From Trileptium ribeirensis (Eukaryota; Nematoda; Enoplea; Enoplida; Thoracostomopsidae): 64,000 bases of DNA. Shown in pieces: positions 28,401-43,400 of this stretch. The notes below the pieces were generated by a model. It did no database searches. It had not been told where the DNA came from and saw only the letters and a list, made by a program, of their open reading frames with translations. Position numbers and translations under genes: made by a program. Within the stretch, counting starts at the first letter, position 1, and every line of letters starts with the position of its first letter. Location: assembly GCA_030248225.1 (NCBI GenBank), contig JASANE010003332.1, positions 1-64,000 of the forward strand, given 5' to 3'.

Positions 28401-31400
28401 TCCAATTTCCAATAATCCTAAAATTACACTTTAATTATATTTCAAAAATATATATAGAAACGAAAAACAAATATAAAAATAAAAATTTGATCCTGATTAC
28501 CTAGTAAAATATAAAAAAATAAAAGTATGTAGACAATTGTAATGTTTAAAAAATTCCCAATATATTAACCGTCGCAAGATATAATTGAGCATCGAATAGT
28601 TTGGATCGTTAGCGTCAAAGCCTTTAGCTTGATCACAGTCAAAAGTAGTAAAATTCGCAACTAATAGACTAAATCTTTGTGTAATAGATTATTGTTTTTT
28701 CGGCACAAGTAACCCTGAGGCGCGTTACGTTATAACATAGGAACGGAACAGCTTAAAAAAGTGTATTTTCAAGACTTTAGCGCACTGTTAAGACCCAACA
28801 GTAGCTGACAAATATGCTAATCAGCCACTGAAAACTGACCAATATATGTAAATAATGATTGAATTTGTATATTTTCAAGGTGCAACAATACTGCTCTACT
28901 ATCAAGAATAATAGTCCTTTTACCTTTAGTGTTGAAACCATCAATAATTATGGCAGGTTGTTCAACACCTCGACCAACATAGCTAGTAGGCACAGTGCGA
29001 AAGTAAATCAATAAATTTTAACAATGTAGCCAAACAATAGTCGGATTAAACTAAGAAGTTTAGGAAATTTAATCTAAGATTAATAAAATCATAGAATAAA
29101 ATTCATAAAATTCAAAATAATAATTTACGCACCCCCACGACAACAAACAGTGGTTTCGGGTGTCTCGCCGAGATGACACCAGAATCCTTTTGGACACTGG
29201 CCGTTTTGGCTACAAGATTGAGGCATTATCGAATCGTCTTCAGTTGTTGCAGTAACACCAGCGACTGATTCAGGGCATGGGCTTGTGAAAACTGAAAATA
29301 TTTCCAAAGGAAAATTGTACAATGCGGTAAAGATATCTACAAAAGGCGGGTCAACCAACATACGTATATATCACAATTTCCAACCTGGAATACGAATGTT
29401 TCAGACTTAATTTCTAAAGCAATAGGTATACACATTACTAATATGTACTGCTGTGAAGCTAATCTGTCACAGCAGGAGTTTCTGGATCTTAAACAAACAT
29501 GCTGATAAGACAAGTTGGGAATATCGTCCTCAGGCGTCGGACCCCTTGGCTATGACACTTTTACAGGTGGTCCGACCCCCTTCCCAGGGGCCTAATGCTG
29601 GAACTCCCCCCGCAGACCGTGTGACTCCCCGTGGGAGGGCTGAAAACCGACGCCCCTTCGAGGACCGTGTTACATCCTCCGGCCCTTCCCAAGATCTCGG
29701 ACCTTTGCTATGTGTGGTGTTAATGTGCTTCGAAGTTTAATATTTGAATTGCAAAATACAATATAAATTTGATATATAAAATCACCCTGTTCTCTATTAT
29801 TATTTATAGCTTTCTAATAAAACGTTAAAATACTAGGTCTGCTTTCGTATTACATTGGTTGACAATCAGTATCGGAGTTACATGTGTTTTTTGAATTCCT
29901 AGGAATTATTTGTGATAACCCGATGAAACAAGAAGTGACGTAGCAATTGTCACTCTTATCTTTACTATTGACAATATTTTTGTGGTTTTCTATTTTATTA
30001 AATTTGGAAATGAAGATTCCGAATTTTAGCACGTTAAATTATGTCCATGCTAACTATTAGTATTCTATTCCATAGGCAGATAATTACTGTTTATTAGAGA
30101 AATATCTTTAGACTTACTTGCAGTGTTGATAACTTTCACTCAACATCTTAACGCAGCATCAAATATGTAAGCACTGAAATCTATATCGATATTTGTGTAT
30201 AAACAGTTCAAAACGAACCTGTGCTAGATTTGCGGCATAAATGCTTACCGGGACAAATTGATGCGCAGAGTTCTTGGGACTGAAAATTATTATCGTTTCC
30301 ACGGAAACCACGATAAGTGAATGGCCGACATCTTCGTACGTGAGCATCGAAGAAAAATCGTTTAATCGCTGAATTACCTTCACCTTCGCTAACCGCTAGT
30401 TGACATCGATTACCCACTAAAACAAAAAGGCACAAATTTTTGAAAGGCCACAAATTATGCATGATGTACCTGGAATGTATAAACTAAGCCTTTCAATTTT
30501 AACCTAAATTTCAATGATTGCGCCTTAGACTATCGCTAAACTTAACTTGCAGAATTTTAGCCGTATTAGTCAAGCAGCTCAATTAGCCAAAGGATTTTCT
30601 AAATGTATAACTCCTAATTCAAAATATATATAGTTCTTTTAGACTATTGTAGCGCACAGAAACATAAAAATATAGCTTTTATACAGCCTCAAACTAGGCG
30701 GTGTAAATTACGGATTTGTCAAAAAACCTAATCCTGTCGGTTTCTGCGAACCTTTGTCCTTTACGGTGTTAATTGGCAAGTTACTGGTTGAAATGCCTTC
30801 CCGTCCACTAAGTTCAAACTATTTACAATGATAGTATAGGTTCTTCACTTATAAACGAAAAATCTCACGCTAGATTTGGCTTCATGCAGCGCAGCTACTT
30901 TTTATCTTGGACCTCACGTGGGTGCTGTGTACCTTTTCCCTTAAAGCAAACCTTGATTGGAAATTACGGCGTTAATATAAAATGAAAAAAATTAAAAACA
31001 TTTCTAGAGTTACTTTTGTTCAGTACTAAAAAAATTAAATTTAAAAGTTACGCGTCGAGCAGCAAACAGTGCTTTGGCTATCAACACCAAAATGGCAATA
31101 GAATCCATGACCGCATTCCGTCGAAACATCGCAAAATTTTGGCCGGCCATTCGCGTCTCTCCCGACGTCGCCAATTGCACACGGATTTTGGAAAACTGTA
31201 ATAAAATAATGGAAAATCGTTCTATACTCTCCAGCATTAGTGATCTCTATAATCCACGATAAAACATTGTAGAAGATTGCGATACTATGATAATGTTAAT
31301 GCTATCGTGACGCTATCAAACATTATAAGAGGAAAAGCACAAGGTACCACCAGTCCCAAGCCGCCAAATAAGAGCCAGATGGGATTAAATCCAAATCCGT

Positions 31401-34400
31401 ATTGAAATCTATAATCGCAGCTGCTTGTGGATATACATAACGGTCTCATTATTGTGATACATCGTACACAGAAATCAGGCGGACTGTGAGATTGCTGTAT
31501 AAAAGTTTACAACAATAACCTGCTAGATAAGTGTATCAACAAAACACCAAATCTGTTAATACAGACTGACTCATAAGTAACATTTGAGCATTAAAGTTAC
31601 CCAGCGTGCCAAATAATCAACTTATGTAAAATCGTTTTGGCATGCACCTACTCTTATATATAACTTAGGGTTTGATGAATAACACTTACCCTAAGTGCGA
31701 ACCTGGGCGCATCAAAGATCAACTCCTTGCTAAAAACGCACACTACATCAGACCTTTCGAACCATGTTAAGCTCCAGAAAAAAGAGCTTCTCCGATATAG
31801 CCTCTTTGAGGTACCACAGGGTTTGTGGTTTGCGTTTGTATACCTACTCCTTCATTACTCTCCACAGAAAACAGTCAGGAGTCTTTAGTTCAGGAGAACC
31901 AGCAGGCAGCTTGACAGGGCCTCGGCGCGCCAGACAACGGTCAGAGCCATCGAAAAATGAGATGGCGAGCCTTTCTGCCTAAAGTGAAGCCTGACAATAT
32001 TTGGTAATTGATGAATATTAGAACAAAACTGATTTGGCATCATTATTAGACAGTTGTCTGTATTTATTGTACCACCGAAATAAAACGGCCCAAAAAATCC
32101 ATCAGGACCATATGCCGACCCATACTGTTAAACCAGGGGCGTCCACACAGTGTTCGATAGTGTTTTGATGGTTTTCTGCATGCCAATGAACATAATTATG
32201 TCGGTAAACGTGGTCGTTCGGTTTTAAATTGCTTTCGTTGGACCAAATGAGTTCGTCAGCTGAGTTCGGATGAGACGATGTAGCCTTTTTTCATAAAATT
32301 CAACCCTACGCTCAAAATCATCCTCATTCAGAGCATGAATTAACGTTAGTCTAAAAGGTTTTAGACACAGACTTTTAACAATTCGGAAACAGTCGATTTT
32401 CTGACACTAAATTCAGCGGCGCAATGACGAATTGACTTTGTCGAACTATAAATGAAGTGGCATGAAATATCAGCCATTGGTATATCACCAGATACTGTCG
32501 GTTGTTTCTTTGTTCGGGGCAAGTGAGCTACGGAACCTGTTAGAGCACACCTTTTATTAATTGAAGCAATAGTTTTATGACATGGTGGCTTTGAAGACGA
32601 ATGCCGGCACCAGTTTTGCACAACTTCGCGGGTATTTTTGGTTAACTGAATACAATCTTACTGCAGTTATTCGATCAGCCAAATTAAGTCGATGTTACAC
32701 GTGGATATTTATAATATGTTCACTTATAATGCCTAAAAGTATGAAGATCGTAAGTATATTATCTAAGTTTCAGCAACAGGTTGAAGTTGTGGCATTACTT
32801 ATGGGGCACCCTATAGATAAAATATAGTCAAAATTTACCGCGTATTGATTATTAAAATGCGATCGTGCACGGTTTAAGAAACTTGAATGTTCAATATATT
32901 TAAAGATAAAAATAGATATTGTGGGCAGTTTTGTAGGATTGCCCAAAAAATTAGCCGGTAAATATTTCAAGAATTTCTAACGGAAGATTCTTAACATAAG
33001 TCAATGTAACATCATTCTGTAAACCTTTTTATGTATCTCTACAGAGAAACATAGTGGCAACAGATATGGTTGACAAATATTTGCCCTACAGCCCAATCAA
33101 AAATGTCATTTACAAGAAATATTTTTGTGTGTTCTATCTAAAGTCAAAAATAAGCGTCTTAATTTAGGTCAGACATGTGAAGTGAAAATCGGTGTGATTT
33201 CATTGTACGTGAGCCAAATTGTTAAAACATCTTGAACAATTAGGTTTACGGTTACAAAAGTTCAGAACAGTAAAGCAGGTAAAGGATGACATTACACATG
33301 CTCATGAGGGGATAGGCGAAATATCCCGCTGACACCTGAATCCCCCAAGGATCGTAGCATATCTTCCTGAAAGGTAGCTTGTTCCCACTAGCGCCAAATG
33401 TGCGTGGAAAATTTTGGCAAAAATCGGGGAATGAACAAAAATTTAGCGAAATTTTCAAAAATTGGTGAAAATTTCTGGCAAAAATCGGGGTAAAATTGGT
33501 AAAAATGGAGGCAAAATTGAAAAAAATCGATGAAAATTTTGAGTCCAAATATTTTTTTAAATTTATCCCTTTGGGTTAAATTATCCCATGGTCCTATGGG
33601 GAAAACCTCTCCTGGACCCGGTAATCCCCTGGGACTTCGAGCATCGCCCACATATGGCTAACATCCATGCAAAGCATCTTAGATGAACCAGATGGATAAT
33701 ATGAGAAACTACAGAAATATAGGTACTGCATTTCAGTTCAGTTGTGTACGAACATAAAACTTCAGTGGCTTCATTTTTTTAATTTTTGCTTCGGCCGATG
33801 CATATTATTGCAACAATAAATAATTTTCGATTAATCCAAAGCTAAGACAAATAAAGTTCAGGTGTGAATCTACATGCTTTTACGGCACTCGCTTGAATTA
33901 TAATTAAGCGCAAAATTTCCTGGCTAACATGTTGATTTACATTCATAAAAATTTACGGCAGGCATTAGCTGAGTTTGGCTCTACGTACTTTTGGCGAATA
34001 TACGACCTTAATTTGGTGCTAATTATTATTCAAAATATATCGTGAAGCTATGGTTTTTGTGAAAAACTGTATTTCTTGCTGCTGTGTAATTGTTACATTA
34101 GATAAAATGGCATGTGCTAATTGTATTTATTATTCTTGTATAGTTTGAATTATTTTTCTTTATATTTCGAACTTGTTTCTTTCGTTAAATAGATAAACAA
34201 TGGGTTCTAAATCTCAAAGAAATAAATCTGATCGAAATTTGTCCTACTTTTGTAAAACTGTCCATAATCGTGCTAAGTGGAATGCAATAAATGTAATCTC
34301 TATATTACCTATGTTTGCATGGGTGATTTTTGTGCCAAAGATTTAGATTAACCTGCCAAGGACGTTCCCGGCTATTACGTTTGCAAATTGTGTCTAATGA

Positions 34401-37400
34401 AATTAACAAATCAAGATATCTCTAACTTGCGCAAGCTGAGTTCGTCGCAAACGCTATGATGTCATAAAATAGAATATGGAACTACGGGCGCTGATGTTAG
34501 AATCAATGTTACGCCAGGTACCACCTCATTATCAGAACGATTCGACCAACTACATAGTCGTGTAACTAAAATCGCTATCAATGCTGCAACAAAGGCTGTA
34601 AAAGAACGTTTCGGAAGACGAGAAAGAACAGCAATTTAGTTGCTCTTGGTATACCCGAGACATAATCTGGCGAACTAAAACAAAACTTGATGAATCGTTC
34701 ACGAATAGATAGTTATCTTGCTTCTTTTAGGATTGCAATGCCGCAGTGGCTTCAGTATTCAGAAATGGACAAAATCCCGATACTACTCCAAATATTCTTT
34801 GAAATTTGCTTCACGGATAACGTAGTGAGCGAATGATAATTGCTACTGCACAAAGGTTATAATTTAATATGAAATAATCCTACTATTCAATCCATATAAT
34901 CTACCCTTCTATTCCAGGCAAGACCAAACCATGTATCCGTCCAGAAAGATTTTCTGCTGAGACAACAGCTATCCCAATTGAGGCAAGCGTTCGAACAAAA
35001 TATTGCTATACGCAATGTCATACATCAGGCGTCATCATTAAAAACGTCCTAATTCGCATTATGTGCAAAGTAATGCTCGTGAATCGCTAACGCTTGCAAA
35101 TTCAAACAGTCATGTTGACGATTCAACTTCTTCGGTAAAGCGTAGAAACAAGTTATAATGTTCGGCTTTATCACGGTTCTGAGTTGTGCGCGAATATTAT
35201 CTACTTTACCGCATAAGGCCTGCGTGGTAAACTATGCCTATAGTTTCTGTTTGAACGTAGTTTAATTTATGTCTTTGTAATTACTAAAATTTTGTGGGTA
35301 ATGGATTTAGAGACTTTTATATTTTATTGCTACATCGCATAACATATTTCGTGTCGACGATTCTATCTATACCTATGTTGAATTTGTAACAGGTGTTATG
35401 ATATTAGTTCCAAAACGGTACGGATCATTTTTTACGCATAACGATTTCAAATCAATATTTTGAAATCGCCAATGTATTGCTTTTTCTAAACATTTAAATT
35501 TCTGTCAAATATGCGTTGTTTATTGTTCACCTGCCCCGGACAAATCGTCTTCGCTAACAATTGGGTCAAAATTTCTTAATAATTTAAATCTAAATTTTCA
35601 GATTCTTCTTTTTAGGTAATTTGAATGTACCTAAAATATTTTATTAAATTGTGCCACCAAATGGTCAGTCTGAGTTTTATTATACTCAACCTTTACTCAA
35701 TTCGGCGTTACTCATTTGACTACGCAAAGCACGCATATCCGTGGAGGTGTACTTGATCTCTTTTTACATCTAATACAAACTTTATTGTTGAACTTTTAGT
35801 ACTTTTTCGACTTCCCATCGCTTTATTATTCGCGAAAAAATTGAACCTTTTCTGTGCAAAATTTTAGTCTTCAGAACATGCCACTCCATAAAACCAATTT
35901 CTACAAAAACAATTCCCCTGGCTTTTGAGAGTATGTAAAATCTACAGATTTGACATTTTTGCATGGAAGCAATGATATCAACCAAATATGGAACCATTTT
36001 GTAAACATTATAAAAGTTGGGGTTCCAAAAATTGGTACCTTTTTATGTAAATTGTAGACGTAAAAATAACTGGTCTAACAAGGCACATAAACTTCAACTT
36101 AACAGTGACGAATACACAGAAAGTAAACTCTGAATCCTAATTCGACTGGCCTCAGAATGCGCTGGCTTAATGCAGCCAAAGAAGATAAACGTGTCAAGCG
36201 CCGCGAATCTTGTTAAATGAAAAATCCTTTTTATTCAAAAAGTAGTCGGAACTTTTGAAATTTTGGTCGTCCACGTATTTCACGTTTATTCGATAAACGT
36301 GTTCTTCAATATAATGAAATTGTTTCTGATCCAGTTCTAAAAGCTACTGCTTTTAATGCGTATTTATCACTTGTGTATTGTTCTAATGCTTTACCTGACA
36401 ACGATGATATGTATTAACCGTTGTTAAACACGCGATTATTTGATTGTATTTTTACCACTAATAATGTACGAAAATACTTATGCAATATTGAACTTACGAT
36501 GTATTCTGGCGTGGATTGAATCCGAAAAGTAACATTACATAATTTTTCTGAAGTCTACAATTTTAACCTATTTATCAAAGACATAGAAGACGACGTGATG
36601 TAATCTAAAATAAAATATTTTGCCAACGATAATTAAATATTTTGTTCTTTTGATGCAACAACTCAATCTTCCAATTTGCAAAATGATTGTCCAGGGTACA
36701 TAATTGGTGTGCGCAAAATGGTTTAAACATTTCTTTCAACAAATGTCAAAACATACATACAGGAAACAATCACCCTTTTCTACTCCGACTGTGTGAATAC
36801 TCCGACTGTGTGAATGATCTTGGGGTCACAGTATCACCAACACTCAAATTATCTCCTCGTTGTTCGAAAGTTGCCAAGCTCGCATGCAATAAAATTAATC
36901 TTATGTGTTCGAGTTTTTCATCCCATTAGCCAAAATGTTTGCTTAATTTATTTATAATTTTTGGTATATCGCACTTGGAATACACCAGTAAAATCTGGAG
37001 CTCTTTTCTATCACGTGATATTGAAATACTAGATAAACTTCAACGTTTATTTACCTGGCGATTGCCTAGTTTTCAACGCTTAACTTAAAAACAACGCCCG
37101 ACTGAATTGCAATTATCGAGCCTATATTATCGTCGCATCTATAAAGCCAGAGTTGTAGTCTATAAATTTATTAACAGGATTATGGATCTTAAGGTGTCTA
37201 AATTCTCTACTTTTGCTGGAGCAAGAAAATGTTTTACTAATCGTGCAGCGAAATATTGGAATTGCTTACCTTCTGATATCGTCCAAACATCAAACTTAAA
37301 ATTATTGAAGTCCCATTCAAAATTTGTCGAAGCCGTAGGAGGTAAAATCCAAGTAGTCGAACAATCGGCCTAATGTCAACCTCACTAGCCTTTTGGCTAA

Positions 37401-40400
37401 AGTTTTTTCTATTATTAGTACCTTGTCATCATTTCGTTTCTCTTATATTTCCTAGTTTATGTTATATTTTGTCGAGATTTTTTCTTTTTCTGTCATGTGC
37501 TATGACTCGTTATTTAATAAACAAACGAACAGTTTAAACTGAAGGGAACACGTTTTTGTTCGGTAATTTACACCATTACCCCACTCTAAAGTTGTAGCAT
37601 ATATGAATTGTTGTCATATATTCAGAAATCTCCAAAAAGTATTTTAAAAAACCTATTGAGAGGAAAACAAATTATCTCTGTTGCATTTCATACGCGATAG
37701 CTTAACTGTGTGCACTAAGTATCATACTATTATAACTGATAGTTGATGGCATGTTACTAAGTAGCTACAAACAACGCAAAGCCAACAATTGTCACAGACA
37801 GCTGTTTATTTTAGAAAAGTGAAGAAATCAACCTGGTTTTGTATATCTTTATAGTTTGATGCCAATGTTAACAAATAATAAGGTTAATACATGAAAGCAG
37901 AAAATTTCCATTTATCAACTTTATATTTCAAAATTAGCAGCATTTTTTAAAATCAAATATAAACATAACAACTCGGCTGTAGGAAAGTAACCTCAGCTGG
38001 AATTTTTAGTCAGGATGATTAAGTATTGCTTTTATTTAAAGAGAGGTCTCACAGCTGTAGATTATGTTCTCGATATATATTTTCTCAAACATAACAAACA
38101 TTAAATATAAGAAAAGCATTAGGAAAATATATGAACCGACCCACATGAAACTAGTCCTTTTAAGCCTGTTCAGCTGTACTGCATCTAACTTGCTGAAATT
38201 ATGACCCCTACCTTATCCGCAGTAGTTTCGGTGATCTTGCGTTTCCGAAAATAAACTTTTCCATTTTAGCATGCAGTGCACCCAGTTTGGTAGGACAACC
38301 AAAACTGCATAATTTTTTGGCAGCCAATAAAAAGATACCACGCTTCGGTAATTAATATATCTTAAATAATAACAGACGAAAAATAATTAACCGCAAACTA
38401 AATAAGCGGTTGCAAACAACTGATAAAATATATCCTATAAAATATATCAAAACAGGGCAACTTCTGTTCGTTAACACTTTGTACCTGTTTGCTGTTTGGT
38501 CACAAAATCGTTTCACAACGCACAGCGTAGCAATCACAATTAGCATTTTTTGTTACTATAACGCATTTCTTTTTAATAATAATAATACGTGTAGTTCGCG
38601 AACATTACATGTGATGTGCAGTTTTTATAACACTAAACGTAGAAATGTTCGTTCGTTAATACAAAATAAAAATTTTTCATTTCATATGTCGATCGGTCTG
38701 ACATCGTTTACTTATAGTTTGTAAAGTTCATAGGGAAGACTTTTGTTAGTTAACGTTTTGGATGCGTTGCCAAAACACCAGTTTTATGTTCTCTTATATG
38801 AGGACGGATGACTGGTACGCCGAACAAGCGATCGACAACAGCTAATAACAGAAAGAGAAGGTAGAAGGTGCATCTTAAGTTTACTCATGCATTACAATAT
38901 AAACATATATATCATATTGCAACATATTAAGATAAAAAATATCTATCACATTGCAAACCACTGACATATATATTTATCGGACCACACTGATATTTTCTAT
39001 GTATCATGCATGACATGTTTACACATCATATAATACACTAGCAAACATAAACCAAACTATATAGTAAAATTGGATTTTTAATGCTTAATTTGGGAAGAAA
39101 TTTCCCAGAATCTAATAGCCCAGTGGAATTTACCACTAGTATCGCATGACAAGTCGATTGCTGTTTTGAAGAGCGATTGGTCGACAATGTTCGAGACTAA
39201 AAATTGGACCCATATCATAAGCATTGATATAAAATGCTGAGATTTGGCATTAGTGTTGCCACCAGTGCTTCTATACACATTGTTCAATTACATGATATAT
39301 GATGCCGACTGTTACAAGTTGGCAACAATGTCACAGCCTTCAGGCTGTGACAAAAGTACTTGATTGAAGTTATATACATTTGTTAGAAGTCACGATCGAT
39401 ACGTGTTTTTATAGATAGACGAAATTTAATCGACTTTGACTGAATTCTCCATCGGTATGTGTTTTTATAGATAGACGAAATTTAATCAAGTAATGCTAAT
39501 TTTAGCTGCCAGAAATGAATAACTACTCTCTGTATAAGTGAAGTTTCAGTAGAACATCGCTTAACTGAAAGAAAAGTCGTCCATTTGAAGCTCGCGTAAT
39601 TATTTAATATAGTTTGGAACACAGATGTTCGACGAACTCAGATGTAAAAATACTACAACACGAAGTATAGTAAGCGCTAGTATTCAGGGACACTGACATT
39701 TGCGAAGCAAAGTGAACTTTTATGTATTCTCCCGTATTATAGCAGCTAGATAGATCATTTTTTCAACAGCGTGTGCTTATTCATCAGATTACAAATGTTT
39801 GTATATAAAAAATTTTAATTTTTATTACGCACAGCCTGCTACAACGCTTTTACCTTATATGATTGCTACTGCTCAAGATTTTTCCAATTCGATAGTGGCA
39901 ACGAATAGAAACTTTGACAAATGACCTATTCGTTATCAATGTTTCTGCTTTGGAAATTCAATTAATCAGCCAACCGTTTTCATCTTCCCGCAAAGACGAA
40001 ATGTGGACGGATAACTACTTAGTATTTAATTACATTTAAAGAATAGCACCAAATTTAGCTATTTTTCTTGTATTAAGGCATGATGGTCTGGAATTTAAGG
40101 ACATATATGGTAATAAGTGTCAATGTGAAAACAGAAAATAAATTATGGATATACTAAAATATGTTAGTTACATTCAATGTAATCTTCAATATAAAAAGGC
40201 TATCAAGATGGTAAAAATGTGAACCTACTTTAAACATCTAGAGCTGAAAGCAAACTACCAGGTTATGAACATCTATAAGTAAACTCAGGGTCACCGATAT
40301 TAAAAACTGTACCATGGTTTCAAAAGAAGCTATAAAACTATTGCTGGATACAAATTTCCCTGCATGCATGAATTTATCGCACACCATTATGTGGAACAAG

Positions 40401-43400
40401 TCTTTATTCGAGGAGGGCAAACACAGCACAAATCAACATTATATGAGGCTGTGCACAACAACAAAACGCTCCAGAACTGAATCGTTTTTAGATCAGAACT
40501 TTTGAGCAATTCAAATACTTGGCATTTGTATGGTTTAGAAATTAAGTTTTTGTCTACATCTCGATTATCTTGCTATCAAAAAGTATTCACTAGTGCGGTG
40601 ATCCTGTTGAAGGCAAAATTATCCATGTGTCCATATATCTTGTAATCTTACTAAATGAGAGGATCCCTACGAATTGCACTTACTATTGGTACATTTGCTG
40701 TATTTGGAATACCGCCAATTGAAACAACAAACATTGCCTAAGCAATTTAAAACTATTAAGGATTTAATAATTGCTGACTGTGAGCTATAAATGGTGAAGA
40801 TAAAGGTAATATAACGACAAAAAGGCCGAACGCGAACTCAAGCTTATCAGCGATAGAATGCTAAAAAGCATAGCGATATGTTCAGCATAGCACAACAGGC
40901 AGATGCTGGATGTTGTTTTGCAGGAGGGACAAGGGGCTGTAGATATGACATATCTGTGTTTATGTCCTTATGCGACAAATCCTGGCGAATTTACTTGCGC
41001 ACAGTCAAAAGTCCAAACTCAAATTGGATATTTCGTTACTCATAGAACATAAATACTTGAAAGAACATCTTCTAATTTTAGGTTATATCTCAGCTTTAAG
41101 TTGGCTATTTTAAGTGTTTACAAAAACTTGTAACATCAGGAAAATTTTACCGAACATTGCTCATAATTCTAGCTGTCTTCCGAAGTTAGAAACCTAATTT
41201 ATATGCAGAACTCGAAGGTCCTTATTGATTTCTAATTTTCCGATGAAATTTATCATGGAAAACTTGGGATTAGAATTCGGACTTATAGGGCTATTTAGCC
41301 CCTTAAATGCATTTGTTTCATTGGTTTAATCGAGCGATTGATTAAATTATGACTAACTCTTCAACACATGAATTGCCTTTTGCATCGGCAATGTTTGACA
41401 AATTCAAGCTCGTGCCAGGTATCGGAATTGAACTGTACGGGTACAAGCGGCGAGTGCAAGCAACTGAGTTATCAAATTAGTTGGTCAATCAGTTTCTTAA
41501 ATCAGAAAGAACTTCGCAAAGCGAGCGAATAATAGCATATATGCATGCCAAGCGGTAAAGTCAGTTAATACAACCTACCGCAATATGGGCTCTTGCTAAG
41601 TGCTAACTTTGGGCATTATATGGTTAAGGGCACAGATCTTAAACTTGTATCCATGAATTCCAGACTCGGAGGCTAACGAGGCAAGTTTAATGAGCCGCTG
41701 CCGCAAAATTTGTGCTAGGTTATACGAAATACCCCTTAATTCATGCAGAAAAGGGTTTATTGCTATTTAACATAGAGAACTGCATGTCCTACTTTACATT
41801 GTCTCATCTCAGATGGCCAGGTTTTCGGCGCAAAAAATGTTCCACAGAAAAGACTTGATTTGTCATATTGAGTTTAAAAATGGTCATTAAAAACGTACGA
41901 TATGTTATTTACCCAAAGTAGTAATTTTTCCTGCTATTTGTATTGAACCACCTTTGGTAGGGTGACCTTAAATATCGAAAGCAAAACGGTTTGTAGCGTT
42001 TTCAATTTCTAAGCTTATTTTATGTTTACGTCTTACTTATTGCACAACAGATACGGAGATCGACACGAATAATATTTACCTCAAAATTCAATAGCCGTCG
42101 GCAAGTTAGTTTACAGTGAACACCGAAAACTCTCCTAAGCTTAAACGTACCAAGAATCCCAACACATTGAATTTTAAGTTATTTCGAAAAATCCAAATAT
42201 AAAAGCATCTAAAGCCATAGTTAATAGTACCGTCCCCAGTTAGCAGCGACTATCATTTAAATACAATGATCGACCCCTTAAATGCTTTTTATGAGGCATT
42301 TAAGGGACATAATCATGTTTTGTGATTATTTATTACCAGTTGAATGCTTGTAAATGTTATTAAAATAAAAACGTTTGAAATGTTATGCTCTTTCTGCTGA
42401 ACCTATTATGGCAATATTAGTCAGGGCTGCTAATGGATAGTTGTCAGCGTAAAATTGTCACTGTCCCTAAATACCCACACGTTGTAAAAAAGAATGTCCC
42501 TTAATACCCACACTTACTATACTAAACATATTTTATACACCCAATTATGCCTAACCAAATCAATCGGTCCAAATGATTTTATTAAACAATCTTGAACTAG
42601 TTTATTAGGAAAGCTAAAGTATATCCAGACTTTACCTTCAAGTATTGCACATCCTCTCTGTAAGCCGCAAGTCAGGGTTATCTTGATATTTAAGGCTTTC
42701 ATACCGCGCTAAAGGCACGTTGGCGAATTAAGCAATTATGAATAAAATTGCAAAATTTTGAGGAACAACTTTAGAGTACAAGAAAAATGTTATGGCGGAA
42801 AATGGGTAACAATGGCAAAAATTATGGGTTTCTACCTGCGCCCCCCTAAGCCGACGAACCTTGAGCAGCTATGATATGTATATCAGACATACCTGGACAA
42901 TTCCTTTCACACTGCAATTTCGACAAGAAATTGTTGGCGTTTCCTTTAAGTCCGCGGTATTCCATGGCTTCACAACCTTGGCTGTTTTCGTCGAAATAAA
43001 ACCGTTCCATACGAGCTGGTCCGGTACCTTCCGACCGCGGAAGACGACAGGCTTCATCGCCTAAAGTTGACACTACTGATTCTTAGAAGTTGTGGTTTTG
43101 GACAACATATAGTGTTAATGAAATTTTTGTGTGCTATGATGGAGTTGCTTGTCATTTTTCTATAGTTTCAGTTTAAATAACGCCGTGTTTTAAAATTTCT
43201 CATGCACAGTTAAGATTTAACGTTGTCTAAACATAAAAGCGGTGTGAACGCTGATTTCGATATTAATATTTGTTTTATTTATGGCTATTTTTACCAAATT
43301 CGCCATAGCAGATATCCGATTAAGAAACGTATCACCTACCGCTATAGCATTGCGACTTTATTATAACGCTAGCATCGCCTTTTATAGACTACGCGAATGA

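Larger units (their letters stand above)
31196..42892. other. Intron 8, 11.7 kb, transposon-rich
   Basis: The longest intron. It holds a mariner-like remnant, a dispersed repeat copy, a non-LTR element and several short repeats listed separately. Between them (37550-39300, 39500-42230) I see nothing gene-like. Confidence 0.55.

Noticed and set aside
42861..43064. Plus and second minus ORFs over Kunitz 4
   Set aside because: They are in other frames than the Kunitz cysteines and have no independent support.
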